Part shown: piece after piece, positions 42,788 to 52,970 of the stretch
Layout of the letters: each line of letters opens with the position of its first letter
Position numbering within the stretch: the first letter of the stretch is position 1
Assembly (NCBI RefSeq): GCF_014197255.1
Contig: NZ_JACIFE010000008.1
Coordinates: 1 to 64,000, forward strand
DNA from: Bartonella fuyuanensis
Lineage (GTDB): Bacteria > Pseudomonadota > Alphaproteobacteria > Rhizobiales > Rhizobiaceae
Reading direction: 5' to 3'
DNA: 64,000 nt
The notes under the pieces: model-generated
What the model was told of the DNA's origin: nothing
Databases searched by the model: none
What the model saw: the letters and a program-made list of their open reading frames with translations, nothing else
Position numbers and translations under genes: made by a program

Positions 42788-44170
42788 ATGGCAATAAATG
42801 AACTAAAACGAGGTATGAGCAAGCGCCAAGTTATTTTTTTAGCTCTTGGTTCTGCTATTGGAACAGGTCTTTTTTATGGGTCTGCACAAGCAATTAAGCT
42901 TGCTGGTCCAAGTGTTTTGATTGCTTATTGTATTGCTGGTTTGGCTATTTTTATGGTTATGCGTGCTTTAGGTGAGATGATTATTCAAAATCCATTGCCA
43001 GGTTCTTTTGCTCGTTACGCGGCAAATTATGTATCGCCATTAGCAGGTTTTTTAACGGGGTGGACATATGTATTTGAGATGATTCTTGTTGGTTTGGCTG
43101 ATATTACAGCTTTTGCAACTTATATGGGGTTTTGGTATCCTGGTGTAGCTCCTTGGATATGGGCACTGAGTATTACGTTAATTATCACGGGTATTAATTT
43201 AGCTGCTGTAGAGGTATATGGTGAACTAGAATTTTGGCTGTCTTCTATTAAAGTTTTTGCTATTATTGCGATGATTATTTTAGGGATAGCAATTATTTTT
43301 TGTGGTTGGGGCGAAAGTACAGATTTTTCTACTGTTACTGTTCATAATTTATGGAAGAATGGTGGTCTTTTTCCCAATGGTTGGTTCGGTTTTTTAGCTT
43401 GCTTTAGTGTTGTTGTCTTTGCTTTTGGTGGCATAGAAATCATTGGGATGGCAATCATGGAAGTCCAAAATCCTCATCAAACAATTTCAAAGGCAATTAA
43501 TGCTACTCCAGTTCGCATTTTGCTTTTTTATGTCATGGCATTAGCTATTTTAATGTCACTTTATCCTTGGAATGAAATTGGCCTTATGAATAGTCCTTTT
43601 GTGTCCATTTTTGAAAATCTTGGGATTTCATATGCGGCAAATATTTTAAATATTGTTGTTGTTACAGCAGCTATTTCTGCAATGAATAGTGGAATGTATG
43701 GTGCTTGTCGTATGATACATGGTTTATCGCAGGAAGGTTATGCTTTGAAAAAATTTCAGTATTTATCAAAAAACGGTATACCAGTTTTTGTTATTTTGAT
43801 GATCTTCGGTATTTTTCTTCTTGGTGCTGTTCTTAATTATTTTTACCATGAAAGGCTCTTTTTTCTTATTGCAGCAATGGCAACATTTGCGACGGTTTTT
43901 GTTTGGATGATGATTCTACTTTCGCAAATTTTTATGCGGATGAAGATGTCTAAAGAAGCACAGAATGGTTTAAAATTTCCAATTCCATTTTGGCCAATAG
44001 GATCGCTTTTTTCTATTTTGTTTATGGTTTTTATTTTTATTCTCTTATGGTACTTCGATGAGACACGACCAATTTTAATTATAGGTTTTAGTTGGATTAT
44101 TTGGCTTGTTATTTGTTTTTATGCACTTAAATTCTATAATTTTAAACGAAAAAACTGCAATGAAATATAA
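42788..44170 (+). CDS. Amino-acid permease (APC superfamily, AAT family)
   Basis: This 460-residue inner-membrane transporter has about 12 hydrophobic segments. The N-terminus (LKRGMSKRQVIFLALGSAIG followed by TGLFYGSAQAIKLAG) contains the conserved substrate-binding G-S-A-I-G-T-G-L loop. FAFGGIEIIGMAIMEVQNPH lies in the middle. These are signatures of the AAT group (proline, GABA, aromatic, lysine and related permeases). The substrate cannot be set from sequence. The neighbouring hutH suggests, weakly, a histidine link. A GGAAAAAA ribosome binding region precedes the ATG. Confidence 0.88.
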   Translation: MAINELKRGMSKRQVIFLALGSAIGTGLFYGSAQAIKLAGPSVLIAYCIAGLAIFMVMRALGEMIIQNPLPGSFARYAANYVSPLAGFLTGWTYVFEMILVGLADITAFATYMGFWYPGVAPWIWALSITLIITGINLAAVEVYGELEFWLSSIKVFAIIAMIILGIAIIFCGWGESTDFSTVTVHNLWKNGGLFPNGWFGFLACFSVVVFAFGGIEIIGMAIMEVQNPHQTISKAINATPVRILLFYVMALAILMSLYPWNEIGLMNSPFVSIFENLGISYAANILNIVVVTAAISAMNSGMYGACRMIHGLSQEGYALKKFQYLSKNGIPVFVILMIFGIFLLGAVLNYFYHERLFFLIAAMATFATVFVWMMILLSQIFMRMKMSKEAQNGLKFPIPFWPIGSLFSILFMVFIFILLWYFDETRPILIIGFSWIIWLVICFYALKFYNFKRKNCNEI

Positions 44171-44899
44171 ATAGAGTTTAAACTAAAAACAAATAGTTTA
44201 TGTTTTCAAGCAAGCTAAGTATTTGATCGTTATTTTCCAAAGATTGGAGTTTATCTGCCAATTATCATTTTACTTTGGAAGTTTTTGTGAGCCATTGCTT
44301 ATGATAACGGTCAAATCAATATAAATATTAGGTGTTTTTTTATGGTGAGCTGGCCATTAATCTAGGCGGTTCGTATTAAAATATTTAACAGTGTGTAGAT
44401 ACTATAGGACTCTCTCTTTTTCTAAGCTTATTAATGAAATTCTGTTACATACGAGAAATTATTGTGAAAATTATTTTTATTATTTTATTAATTTTTTCAT
44501 TTTTACTCAATTGAGAAAAAAAGAGTTTTTATGTGAAAAGAAGGGGGGCTTCAGCGTCCTTTGAAAGGATATTGGGGGTGTTTAGAGTAAAGGGGGGAGA
44601 AGTTTTTTCCATTTCTATGGTCATTTTTTCAAAGAGGATTGGCATTGGTAGAAACAGTGGATAATAGAGTCGCTGAAGGCATTATACTATTGCATTTATA
44701 AGAATTTTAATAGAGAGCAGAAAGATATCACAATAAAATTTCATAGAAGAGTAAATTTAAAGAGAGTGATGAGGGCGCGGCAGTTTTATGATTCTTGTCG
44801 TTATTGCCGTTAAAATAGTGAGCACAAAACTTATTTTTTTATAAGATTATGTTTCATTGAATGTTTTTGCTGATTTTTATTATAATGTTGGTAACATCA

Positions 44900-45720
44900 A
44901 TATAGGATTAACTTTTATCACCAGTGGAGAAGGAAAAATCATTCAATATCATTATAAAAGGTGCTTAAGAATGCTACGACTAAATCTAAATCACATATTA
45001 CAATAGTTTTCTCCATTCTTGGAGAGAGAGGTAATGTTTATATAGACATAGACAAGAAAATATAAAGTTTTTTGCTTCTCATTTCTTTTGGGGTTAAGAC
45101 ATCAATGTAACAGAAGAAAATCTGACGATTGATGGTATGAAAGACTGCTATGGCAGTTATTCAGAAGAATATGAAACAGGTTTTGGGGTTAGTTTAAGCA
45201 AGATCCATGTTTTGTTCAATGGCGTTTTACTCATACTCAGAGGAGGTAGGTGTTTATGCAGTTCAGCATGCTAAAATCGAAATAAACTACTCTATTTTGT
45301 TGTTGTCTCCCAAGCTGTTGAGCAATATCAGTGCTGATAGAAATAGAGTATTAGAAGTTTTTGGAAAATAATTGGGGGGGCTAATTAGCTCAACATAAGA
45401 CGCGAAAGAATCTGATGGATGGCTACGGTAATACGGAGTTAGATTTTATGTTCATAGCCGTGGCGGTATAATAGTGTATAGCGTGCTGTATTCTTAAAAC
45501 AACAAGGTGTACGGGATCTAGGAGGAAAAATAGAGGTTAATCTCTATGAATCAACTTCGAATGCTGAGGTAATAGCAGATTTGTGATATTATGCGAGCGG
45601 AGACAAACAAACTACGGTTGGCTTTGATGGGTATAAAGATGATTTTATAAATACAGTAATTGGTGGGAAAAGTAGGAAAAATGTTTACAAATGCTAACAA
45701 CTCTTAGACTTCTCTTAGAA
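44900..45720 (+). pseudogene. Decayed autotransporter passenger domain
   Basis: Fragments in different frames read VTEENLTIDGMKDCYGSYS, GVYAVQHAKIEINYS, VYVHSRGGIIVYSVLYS and GGKIEVNLYESTSNAEV, then TTVGFDGYKDDFI. The repeating G-V-Y-A-x-x-x-x-x-I-x-I and G-G-x-I-x-V units are those of a beta-helical autotransporter passenger such as that at 48184. Stops and frameshifts are frequent, and no beta-barrel is recognisable. The family call is an inference from repeat style. Confidence 0.5.
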
Positions 45721-45789
45721 ATACGAGCTATATGTGTCAAAAGCTTTATGATTTGTCTCATCTAACACAAATTTCTTGTAGAAGAAAAA

Positions 45790-46137
45790 ATGAAATAAAC
45801 TTTAAATTATTGAGTGTTTAAGCTCTATTGATCATAACTGGATGTCAGTTTAATAAGCTTTGCCTAGGATACTTGAGTATGTAGAAGAAGCTTGGAGGGG
45901 GGGCTGAGGTAGAAAAAGCCTTCTAGAATGTGGAATGCCAATCCCTTATGATCTCAATCTAGAAATCAAAAAGATAAGTGTCAGTATCAAAGAATCCATT
46001 GAAGTGTGCATGTTTCAAGCTGGTTTCTGTAATAAAAAAGTGGGGGAGAGCGATTTGGTGTAAGAATTATAAATCCGAAAACTTTCTCACTTGCCATTTT
46101 AGGCGCTGTCATTCCTCAGAGAAGTATCAAAAATTAG
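45790..46137 (+). pseudogene. Decayed lipoprotein gene, copy 1
   Basis: It follows the intact gene at 46547 base by base at the start: ATGAAATAAACTTTAAATTA against ATGAAGCAGATTTTTAAATT, then CTGGATGT(C/T)A at the lipobox. Further on, ESIEVCMFQAGFCNKK matches ESVNVCMIHAGFQDKL, and the end reads VIPQRSIKN then stop against VIPKRSLE. Codon 3 is a stop, the lipobox region is shortened and several frameshifts follow. Confidence 0.85.
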
Positions 46138-46546
46138 TTTGAGTAGTCTTTTTTAGAAAGAGCCTAGCACATATTTAAGTCTTCCAGTTGGGTTCACCAT
46201 CTTTATCTTCGCTTGGGATGGAGGATTGTTTTCTCAACAAATCATTTTAATGCTATTGATCTATGGGTTCAAAAAATTTAGGTTCAGGCACAATATTTTA
46301 TAAAAACATCTATTTAGGTTGTAATTAAAATATTGAGAATAATTATGATGCATAACGTTGATAGAATCTAATTTTAGTAGTAATTTTTCTGTATTTTTGA
46401 TATGACATTAACAGCATAGTCATCGGGAAGAAATAAATGATAATGAAAATTAATGATATCCATCATTGTTTTAGAAGTGAAAAAAACAGCATGTAAAATA
46501 ATTTATAAATTGTTTTGTGATATCAAAATTATTTAAGGATAGGAAA

Positions 46547-46948
46547 ATGAAGCAGATTTTTAAATTATTAAGCGGGATGGCCCTATTTGTTATGGCTGGA
46601 TGTTACTCAGAACAGCCTTCTCAGACGGTTGTCGATGCGTGGGAAAAGTCTGGAGCAGATCAAATTGAGATAAAAAAGGCCTTGTTAGAATGTGGAATAC
46701 AGCATCTTGATGGTCGTTTTGATACAGAAAAAAGCACTGATGAAAAGTTCAATGCAGAAGAGTCAGTGAATGTGTGTATGATACACGCAGGATTTCAGGA
46801 TAAATTGGGAAGGGTGAAGTGGTGTGAGAAATATAAGAATCTTCCAATTTGTCAACCTGATGCTGTTATTCCTAAACGAAGTTTAGAAAGGCGCTTGCAA
46901 AGTCCTCATTGTGAAGAGAACAAAGAAAAACCAGAATGTCAACCTTAA
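46547..46948 (+). CDS. Cys-rich lipoprotein of unknown function (intact copy)
   Basis: This 133-residue protein has a lipoprotein signal: KQIFKLLSGMALFVMAGC, with a lipobox ending MAGC at about residue 20. The mature part has six more Cys (ALLECGIQ, VNVCMIHAGF, KWCEKY, LPICQP, SPHCEE, PECQP) and is charged. It probably sits in the outer or inner membrane, facing the periplasm or surface. ATG at 46547 follows AAGGATAGG; a longer frame from 46517 lacks a site. It is the middle of three tandem copies, the only intact one, and precedes the autotransporter. I do not recognise the family. Confidence 0.82.
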   Translation: MKQIFKLLSGMALFVMAGCYSEQPSQTVVDAWEKSGADQIEIKKALLECGIQHLDGRFDTEKSTDEKFNAEESVNVCMIHAGFQDKLGRVKWCEKYKNLPICQPDAVIPKRSLERRLQSPHCEENKEKPECQP

Positions 46949-47095
46949 ATTTTGATGCGGTTGTGATCAATAATTCTCTATTTTTGTTTTCACATGGAGA
47001 AAAAGGGTTGTTTTTCGATGTCAGCAATATTGCATGCAAAAGAAGTCTTAGTACAACTTATAGGCCTTTTATTGTGCATGTTGAGGGAGGGGAAA

Positions 47096-47410
47096 ATGAG
47101 AAAAATATTGAATGCTGTAATTTTATTAGACTATTATGAGAATGTGTTAGCAAATTTCCTCTGTCGGTATTGGTGTTATGATATGAAATCCGGTTTCAAT
47201 AAATATTATGTTCGAACAAGGAGTATCGAAATGTGATTGGAAATCAATCGAGGTTTCTCTTGAAAATGTCGATTCTCATACAAGTTAGTTTTCAGTAATT
47301 CTGAGTGCGTGACTAAAGCAGGTTATCAATACAAATTTTAGGATTCAAAGGGAATTTTGCATCAGCACCGCGAAGTGCTTGATAGTAGGGTGTTAGCAGG
47401 TTATGGATAA
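47096..47410 (+). pseudogene. Decayed lipoprotein gene, copy 3
   Basis: GGGAAAATGAGAAAAATATT aligns with the GGAAAATGAAGCAGATTTTT start of the intact gene. SECVTKAGYQYKF (around 47302-47340) matches SVNVCMIHAGFQDKL. Stops (TAG and TGA) and frameshifts break it; the last readable frame ends at the TAA at 47408. It is more diverged than copy 1. Confidence 0.65.
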
Positions 47411-48056
47411 TGATACTTTTGTTGTAATCAAATGAGAATGACGTAGAATAATTTTGTTAAAATACTTTAATGATAATAAACAAATTGCTTTCATAGAACT
47501 GATTTTGATGAAATATTTTATTTTTTTCAGTTTTAGGAGAATGGGTATTTCATTGTATTTTGGGTTTTATCAGGAAATATAAAGTATTGTACGAGTAAGT
47601 TTGATGTAAATAGCTTTTTGTTTTATAATCCGCTTTAAGGTAAGATTCTATATTAAATTCAAAATGTTGATGAGAAGAGGAAAGGGAGTTTTGTTTATTT
47701 ATGCAGTTTCTTTGTTAGATAGCTTAGAGTTTTTATATAGCATTAGCTTATGCGTGAGGGAGCATTTTCTGAGATCTTTGGTGTGGTTGGAGTAATGTTG
47801 CAGCGCTCATAGCTTTTATATATTTGCATCATTTTGAGCATTTAAATCTTAACAATTTTTCTCATTTTATTATGTTTTTATTTTCTTGCAGTGAAAGAAA
47901 TTTAATATTGAAGTTCTACAAAATTTATATTTCCTCGAGTTTTTTGAGATTAGTTTTTCAGTGCTTTGTGGTATAGCTTTTAGAAGTTTTGGTGATTAAT
48001 CCTTTAGGAGATCGTTAATTTGTTCTTCTTTGAAGTAAAATACAAAACATATTATT

Positions 48057-48096
48057 AAAATTATATTATTATCTGAAAGGATAATAATATAATTTT
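48057..48096 (+). promoter_or_regulatory. Perfect 17-bp inverted repeat in the autotransporter leader
   Basis: AAAATTATATTATTATC (48057-48073) is the exact reverse complement of GATAATAATATAATTTT (48080-48096), with loop TGAAAG. It lies 88 bases before the autotransporter start. It could be a terminator or attenuator, an mRNA hairpin, or a protein-binding palindrome. Confidence 0.7.
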
Positions 48097-48183
48097 GTTT
48101 TATTCTTATTGTATTTAATTTATGGTTTATTTTTTTGCCGGTATTTTTTGTTTTTATTGAAAAAAAGAAAGCTGTGAAAAACA

Positions 48184-50937
48184 ATGGTAAGTAAGGTATC
48201 TAGAAATCACTTGTATTTATGCGTTTTTACAGCAATTACTTTTTCTTTTTTGTTAAATATAAATATTGAAGCATGTTCTCATTCATTTGTATCACTGTCA
48301 TGTGATGAAAACAAATTACCTTATGGATGCGGTGATGGTGCAAAGCATACAATTAGTGATAAAATATATAAGTTTATGCTACCTGTTAAAGGAAAGAATG
48401 ACAAGAGCAGTTCTCTCATGTTGCCTGCTGCTATAGTCGTAAAAGAGCCAAATACAGTTATTCAAGCAATGCGTGTAGAAGTTGAAGGTATTGCAGGTAC
48501 AGAAGATATTTATGGTGCTGTTGTATCACGAGGGGGAAAAATTGTTTTGAGCGATTCGGCTTTTAAAAATGTCTCAATAGGTGTTAAAGCTGATAGCGGA
48601 ATGATTGAGGTCAATCGTGGAACAATTAAAGCTTTTCAGGTAGCTGCTTATGCAGAGAAGTTAGGAGCATCTATTACGTTAACGAATACAAAAATTAAGG
48701 TGGAAGGTCAAGGTAGCGGCCAAGAGAGCGCTCTTTTTGTTGGTGCTGATGCGGATATCCAGATGATAGGTGGATTTATTGATGTGAATGATGTCGCTGC
48801 ACTTTATGTAGGTATAAGAGGAAATGCAACTTTAAATGATGTTACCATTACTGCAAAACGTCAAAAAACAGAAGATAAAGGAAATACAACTGAAAAAACT
48901 GCGTATACAGTTTTCAATGTAAACCAACATGGCTCTATTAATTTGAAGAATACTAATATTGTTTCTACTGATGTTCATATTTTGACAGTTGGGCAAGATT
49001 CTCAGGCACAATTCCGTGTTGGTCAGGAAGGAGATATTTCAATTTCGCGGGTTAACATTGAAGATTCAACAATTAAAGCAATAGGTAAAAAACATGGTAT
49101 GCATTTTGAGATGAGGGAGGAGAATAATGCGTATGAACAAGGACTTATCTTTTTGAAAAGGACGGTTTTTGAGGTTTCAGCTGGAACAGCTATTCATAGT
49201 AATAATAGTCGTAGTTATATTGCAGTAACAGAAGGTACAAAAATTTCTGGTGATTTATTATTAACAACAGAAAAGGGGGGGATTGTAGCAATTTTGGCTG
49301 ATTCTTCTTCATTGATAGGAGGGACTCGTATTGCTGATGATTCTATCGCTGAACTTTATTTGACAGAAGGATCAAAATGGTTTTTGACAAAAAAAAGAGA
49401 AATAGATTCGCAAATCGCAAACCGTACAAGTTCGTTTATTTCATTTGTAAAACTTTCTGATAGTTTTATTGCTTTTGAAACTCCAATGTATCAGGAGTAT
49501 CAGACACTTTATATTGGCAAGGGTGAGCAAGAAGTTTATAGTGCACAAAATAGTGCAGATATTTATCTCAATACATATCTCAGTAGTGATGGTTTACTCG
49601 ATAATAAACGGACGGATCGACTTTTAATACATGGTGATGTTTCTGGAAAAACGACAGTTTATGTGCAATTTGTTGCAGAGAATCAGGGGGAAATAGAATC
49701 CAGTGAAAATGCTCATAGTATTTCACTTGTTCAGGTTTCTGGAAAAGCAGTAGAAGATTCTTTTCAGTTAAATCGTTCTTATATTGTATTGGAGGGTTTA
49801 CCGTACCAATATTATCTTCGTGCTTATGGTCCAGATTCCGCTCTTGGAAATGCACAAACTTCTCAAAGATTGGTTAAAGGAGATGGGGATTTTTGGGATT
49901 TCCGACTTGAAAGTAAATATATTCAGCCTACTTCGGAGGGGGCTGTTATTCCTCATTCTGAGTTAAAGATCAGAGAGGTTGTTCCACAAGTTCCGACCTA
50001 TCTTCTTTTACCAAATACTTTATTTCATGTTGGGCTCATGGATATAAGTAATCAACAAAAGCAGTTGCAAGTTATGCGGTCTAATCCTCATAAATCATTA
50101 AAAATTGAAGAGAATTTTGCTTTATCTGTTCATAGTTATGGTGGAAGTTATCGTTATGTCTCAGATCTTTCTACACTTGAATATGGATACGATGGTAATA
50201 TTAATTATAATGCTATAGAAACAGGAATTTTGCTCAAAATAATAGAAGGAGCATATAGTACGGTATCTTTTGGGATTATAGGAACTTACGGGAAGTTTTC
50301 TTTACAACCTCATAACGTGGAACAAAGTCGAAAAAGCACATTTAATAAATGGTCATTTGCGGCGTCCAGTAGTGTGGAACATAACATTGGTTTTTATGTA
50401 GATGGTCTTTTATCTTATGGTTTGTTTAAAGGGGATGTACTTACCTATGCTTGGGGTAAGACCGCGACATTAAAAACAAATCCTCTGAATATTTCGTTTT
50501 CTGTTGGTAAAGTGTTTATGCCAGGACGTAAAGGTCTTATTTGGGATCCGCAGATTCAGCTTATTCATCAATATCTTAAATTTCATAAGTTTCACGATGT
50601 TGATGGATTTGATGTTGAGATGAAGAAAATAAGTCAATGGTTAGTGCGTATTGGTGGGCGTTTAAGTAAAATATTTACAGAATCTGAAAAGGATCGTAGC
50701 ATTTCTTTTTATGGCAATGTTCATCTTGCTAATTGTTTTGGTAAAAAACAATTTGTTTATTTTAAAGATGTTTTTCAGTTGGGTTCTTTCGGTTCTTTCT
50801 TAGAAGTTGGTTTGGGTGTCAATTCACAGTTTTTTTCTAAAGTTATCCTTCACAGTGAGTTTAGTTATCAGCATATGTTAAGCAAGGCAGGTTTTTCTGG
50901 TGTTCGTTTTTCTGGTGGATTGCGCTATCATTTTTGA
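48184..50937 (+). CDS. Autotransporter (Bartonella inducible autotransporter, Iba/BafA-like)
   Basis: This 917-residue type Va secreted protein starts with a long signal peptide (about residues 1-32). The passenger (about 35-640) is made of beta-helix repeats (GKIVLSDSAFKNVSIGVKAD, GMIEVNRGTIKAFQVAAYA, GASITLTNTKIKVEG). The beta-barrel translocator (about 650-917) has IEENFALSVHSYGGSYRYVS and ends in FSGGLRYHF with the terminal Phe recognised by Bam. It would be inserted in the outer membrane and display or release the passenger. The Iba/BafA link is inferred from the genus and architecture. No cleavage or RGD-like motif is seen. A G7 run (49275-49281) lies in the passenger. Confidence 0.88.
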   Translation: MVSKVSRNHLYLCVFTAITFSFLLNINIEACSHSFVSLSCDENKLPYGCGDGAKHTISDKIYKFMLPVKGKNDKSSSLMLPAAIVVKEPNTVIQAMRVEVEGIAGTEDIYGAVVSRGGKIVLSDSAFKNVSIGVKADSGMIEVNRGTIKAFQVAAYAEKLGASITLTNTKIKVEGQGSGQESALFVGADADIQMIGGFIDVNDVAALYVGIRGNATLNDVTITAKRQKTEDKGNTTEKTAYTVFNVNQHGSINLKNTNIVSTDVHILTVGQDSQAQFRVGQEGDISISRVNIEDSTIKAIGKKHGMHFEMREENNAYEQGLIFLKRTVFEVSAGTAIHSNNSRSYIAVTEGTKISGDLLLTTEKGGIVAILADSSSLIGGTRIADDSIAELYLTEGSKWFLTKKREIDSQIANRTSSFISFVKLSDSFIAFETPMYQEYQTLYIGKGEQEVYSAQNSADIYLNTYLSSDGLLDNKRTDRLLIHGDVSGKTTVYVQFVAENQGEIESSENAHSISLVQVSGKAVEDSFQLNRSYIVLEGLPYQYYLRAYGPDSALGNAQTSQRLVKGDGDFWDFRLESKYIQPTSEGAVIPHSELKIREVVPQVPTYLLLPNTLFHVGLMDISNQQKQLQVMRSNPHKSLKIEENFALSVHSYGGSYRYVSDLSTLEYGYDGNINYNAIETGILLKIIEGAYSTVSFGIIGTYGKFSLQPHNVEQSRKSTFNKWSFAASSSVEHNIGFYVDGLLSYGLFKGDVLTYAWGKTATLKTNPLNISFSVGKVFMPGRKGLIWDPQIQLIHQYLKFHKFHDVDGFDVEMKKISQWLVRIGGRLSKIFTESEKDRSISFYGNVHLANCFGKKQFVYFKDVFQLGSFGSFLEVGLGVNSQFFSKVILHSEFSYQHMLSKAGFSGVRFSGGLRYHF

Positions 50938-51496
50938 TATTTTTTTAGCAAAAATAAGAAATATGATTTTCAAAGTTTTATTCTATCGCAGGATTAAAGC
51001 TACTTTTTGTGCTATTTTGACTATAAATGTTGGGAATACATTTGCCAATCAGCCTTTTAGAAATAGCAGCATTAGTTATCCTATATTCTGTAAGATACCG
51101 TTGTTTAAGGTGTGCTCATATTAGGCATGAAAGGCAGTGGAAGATTAACTGTTAATTTTGGATCTTTGTTTTAAGAAAAGGAAGAGGATGCGTAAAATGC
51201 ACAGCCTTATAATTTCGTGAATGATGAGCATTTTTACCATCGAATTTAATATAATTAACGTTCTAATTAAGATAATGCTTTTAGTAAATTATGTTACAGT
51301 CATAAATCACTGAGTCTCTGAAAAGATGCTATCATTATTTTGTTTGTAAAAAACATGAAATATAATTTTAAATTTAGATTGAGATTGACAAGATTTTTTT
51401 CTTTCTTTGAGGTGTGGGAAGGTCAACTTAAATCTTGTTTAAAGTGTATAAAGTTGGATAAAACGTTTTTTTTTGAAAAGGTTAAAGATAAATAAT
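50938..51496. other. 559-base gap after the autotransporter
   Basis: A frame from the ATG at 50963 (IFKVLFYRRIKATFCAILTI, then NVGNTFANQ) has the look of a signal peptide ending in A-N-Q but stops at 51122. Further on, GVLILGMKGSGRLTVNFG is open in another frame. This may be a small decayed secreted-protein gene that I cannot place. Confidence 0.4.
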
Positions 51497-52279
51497 ATGC
51501 GTGAGATTTTTAGTCACTTTGATATGCCATTGAATAAAAAGAGTTCTGTTCAAAAAATTCAAAGTTTTTCATGTCAACCGTTACCAAAACGATTTTATAG
51601 AAAAGTGGAGATTGCTTGTGAAGAAGGGGGCTTTACCATCTTATTAGATGGACGTTCCATTAAAACGCCTGCAAGGCGTCATTTTTATGTACCAACAGAA
51701 GTATTTGCTGAATTCGTTGCTCAGGAATTTGAGAACCAAAAGCAAGTTATTGATCCAGCAAAAATGCCGATGACCCGTCTTGTTAATACTGTTATTGATG
51801 GTATCGCCGATGATAGGCAGGTTGTTTTTGAAGATTTATTACGTTTCGTTGCAGGTGATATGATCTTTTATCGTGCACAAACACCTAAAGAGCTAGTGCA
51901 AAAACAATCTAAACAGTGGGATCCTTTATTAGATTGGGCAGAAAAAAAACTAGGTGCACAGTTTTATTTGACAGAAGGGTTGATGCATGTAGAACAATCC
52001 CCAGAAGCTATTCAAGCAGTGAGCAGTTATTTACGTAAAGTTGAATCTCCTTATATGCTTGCTGCACTCCATATGATGACGACTTTAACGGGATCTGCTC
52101 TCATTGCTCTTGCGGTTGCTGCGAGAGATATTGATGCCGATTATGCTTGGTCTATTGCTCATTTAGATGAAGATTGGATGATGGAACAATGGGGAATGGA
52201 TAAAGAAACAATGGCGCGCCGTGCTCATAAAAATGCTGAATTTAATGCTGCTGTTACAATTTCTACAGTATGTTTATAA
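51497..52279 (+). CDS. ATP12-family F1-ATPase assembly chaperone
   Basis: This 260-residue protein belongs to the ATP12 family, which in mitochondria binds the alpha subunit of F1 and prevents its aggregation; its alphaproteobacterial members are thought to do the same. Motifs are LPKRFYRKVEIACEEGGFTI, LDGRSIKTPARR, RLVNTVIDGI, QWDPLLDWAEKKLGA and DEDWMMEQWGMD. ATG at 51497 is chosen over the weak upstream start at 51473. In many relatives this gene is near rluC; here they are 25 kb apart. Confidence 0.9.
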   Translation: MREIFSHFDMPLNKKSSVQKIQSFSCQPLPKRFYRKVEIACEEGGFTILLDGRSIKTPARRHFYVPTEVFAEFVAQEFENQKQVIDPAKMPMTRLVNTVIDGIADDRQVVFEDLLRFVAGDMIFYRAQTPKELVQKQSKQWDPLLDWAEKKLGAQFYLTEGLMHVEQSPEAIQAVSSYLRKVESPYMLAALHMMTTLTGSALIALAVAARDIDADYAWSIAHLDEDWMMEQWGMDKETMARRAHKNAEFNAAVTISTVCL

Positions 52280-52970
52280 GATTTTTGTTTCTATTTGCTT
52301 TTTCTTATTATAGTCTTTTTGCGATTTTAGGGGGATTGGTTTTTACTTTTTCAAACCCAAGAAATGTTTCACTGGTTATGTTTAAGATTGCTTCGTCAGT
52401 AACACTGATAAAATATTATTGATTACTATAAAGCAGAGTAATAATTTCACTTTGAATAGAGCATTTTCTAGTATTTGTTGCGGTTACAAACTTCCACTAG
52501 TACAGTAAAATAAGAAATGCCATTACCAAGTGTACCTTTATGTTTTTTCGGTCAATGTAAATACTTTCAATCATATCATTTTTTTCTCATTGTTCTATTT
52601 ATTTCCATTATTTTATGATTTATTAAGATTTTTTTATAGTTAAGCTATTGATAATTATGAGAAGAGATAGCATTTATAATGGCATTTGTATCGGTATTTT
52701 AAAGTGTTTTACTACGAGCAGATGTCGTTTTTTTAGTTATGAATTTTTAGTTTGTAATTGTATGTGCTTGAGCTGCTGATGTAATAAAGACAATACATAC
52801 AAAAATTGGAATAAGAAAATAAATTCACGGTATTAAAAGCCTTGTTAACTAATTTGAAGAAATTCAATCCTTTGGAAAAGCAAATGAGAAAAAAAGTTCT
52901 CGTGCTCGTTCAAGAAGAATATCCACAAAAATAGAAGATTTTGCCTCCATTTTAAAAGCGTAGTGATTGT
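52280..52970. other. 691-base gap between ATP12 and glnA
   Basis: It is mostly AT-rich. Near the right end a frame closing at the TAG at 52962-52964 reads GKANEKKSSRARSRRISTKI followed by EDFASILKA. That looks like the basic C-terminal end of a lost gene. I cannot name it. Confidence 0.4.

Larger units (their letters stand above)
44171..46546. other. 2.4-kb decayed region upstream of the lipoprotein gene
   Basis: It holds a decayed autotransporter (about 44900-45720) and a decayed lipoprotein copy (45790-46137), annotated separately. 44171-44890 and 46140-46546 show no recognisable gene. Runs of six or seven G occur at about 44544, 44591, 45374 and 45897. Confidence 0.6.
46949..48183. other. 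1.2-kb region between the lipoprotein and the autotransporter
   Basis: It contains a third, decayed lipoprotein copy (47096-47410) and a 17-bp perfect inverted repeat (48057-48096). The rest is AT-rich without recognisable genes. Confidence 0.6.

Noticed and set aside
50963-51124. Small frame after the autotransporter resembling a signal peptide
   Set aside because: It stops after about 53 residues with no mature domain; probably a decayed gene start.
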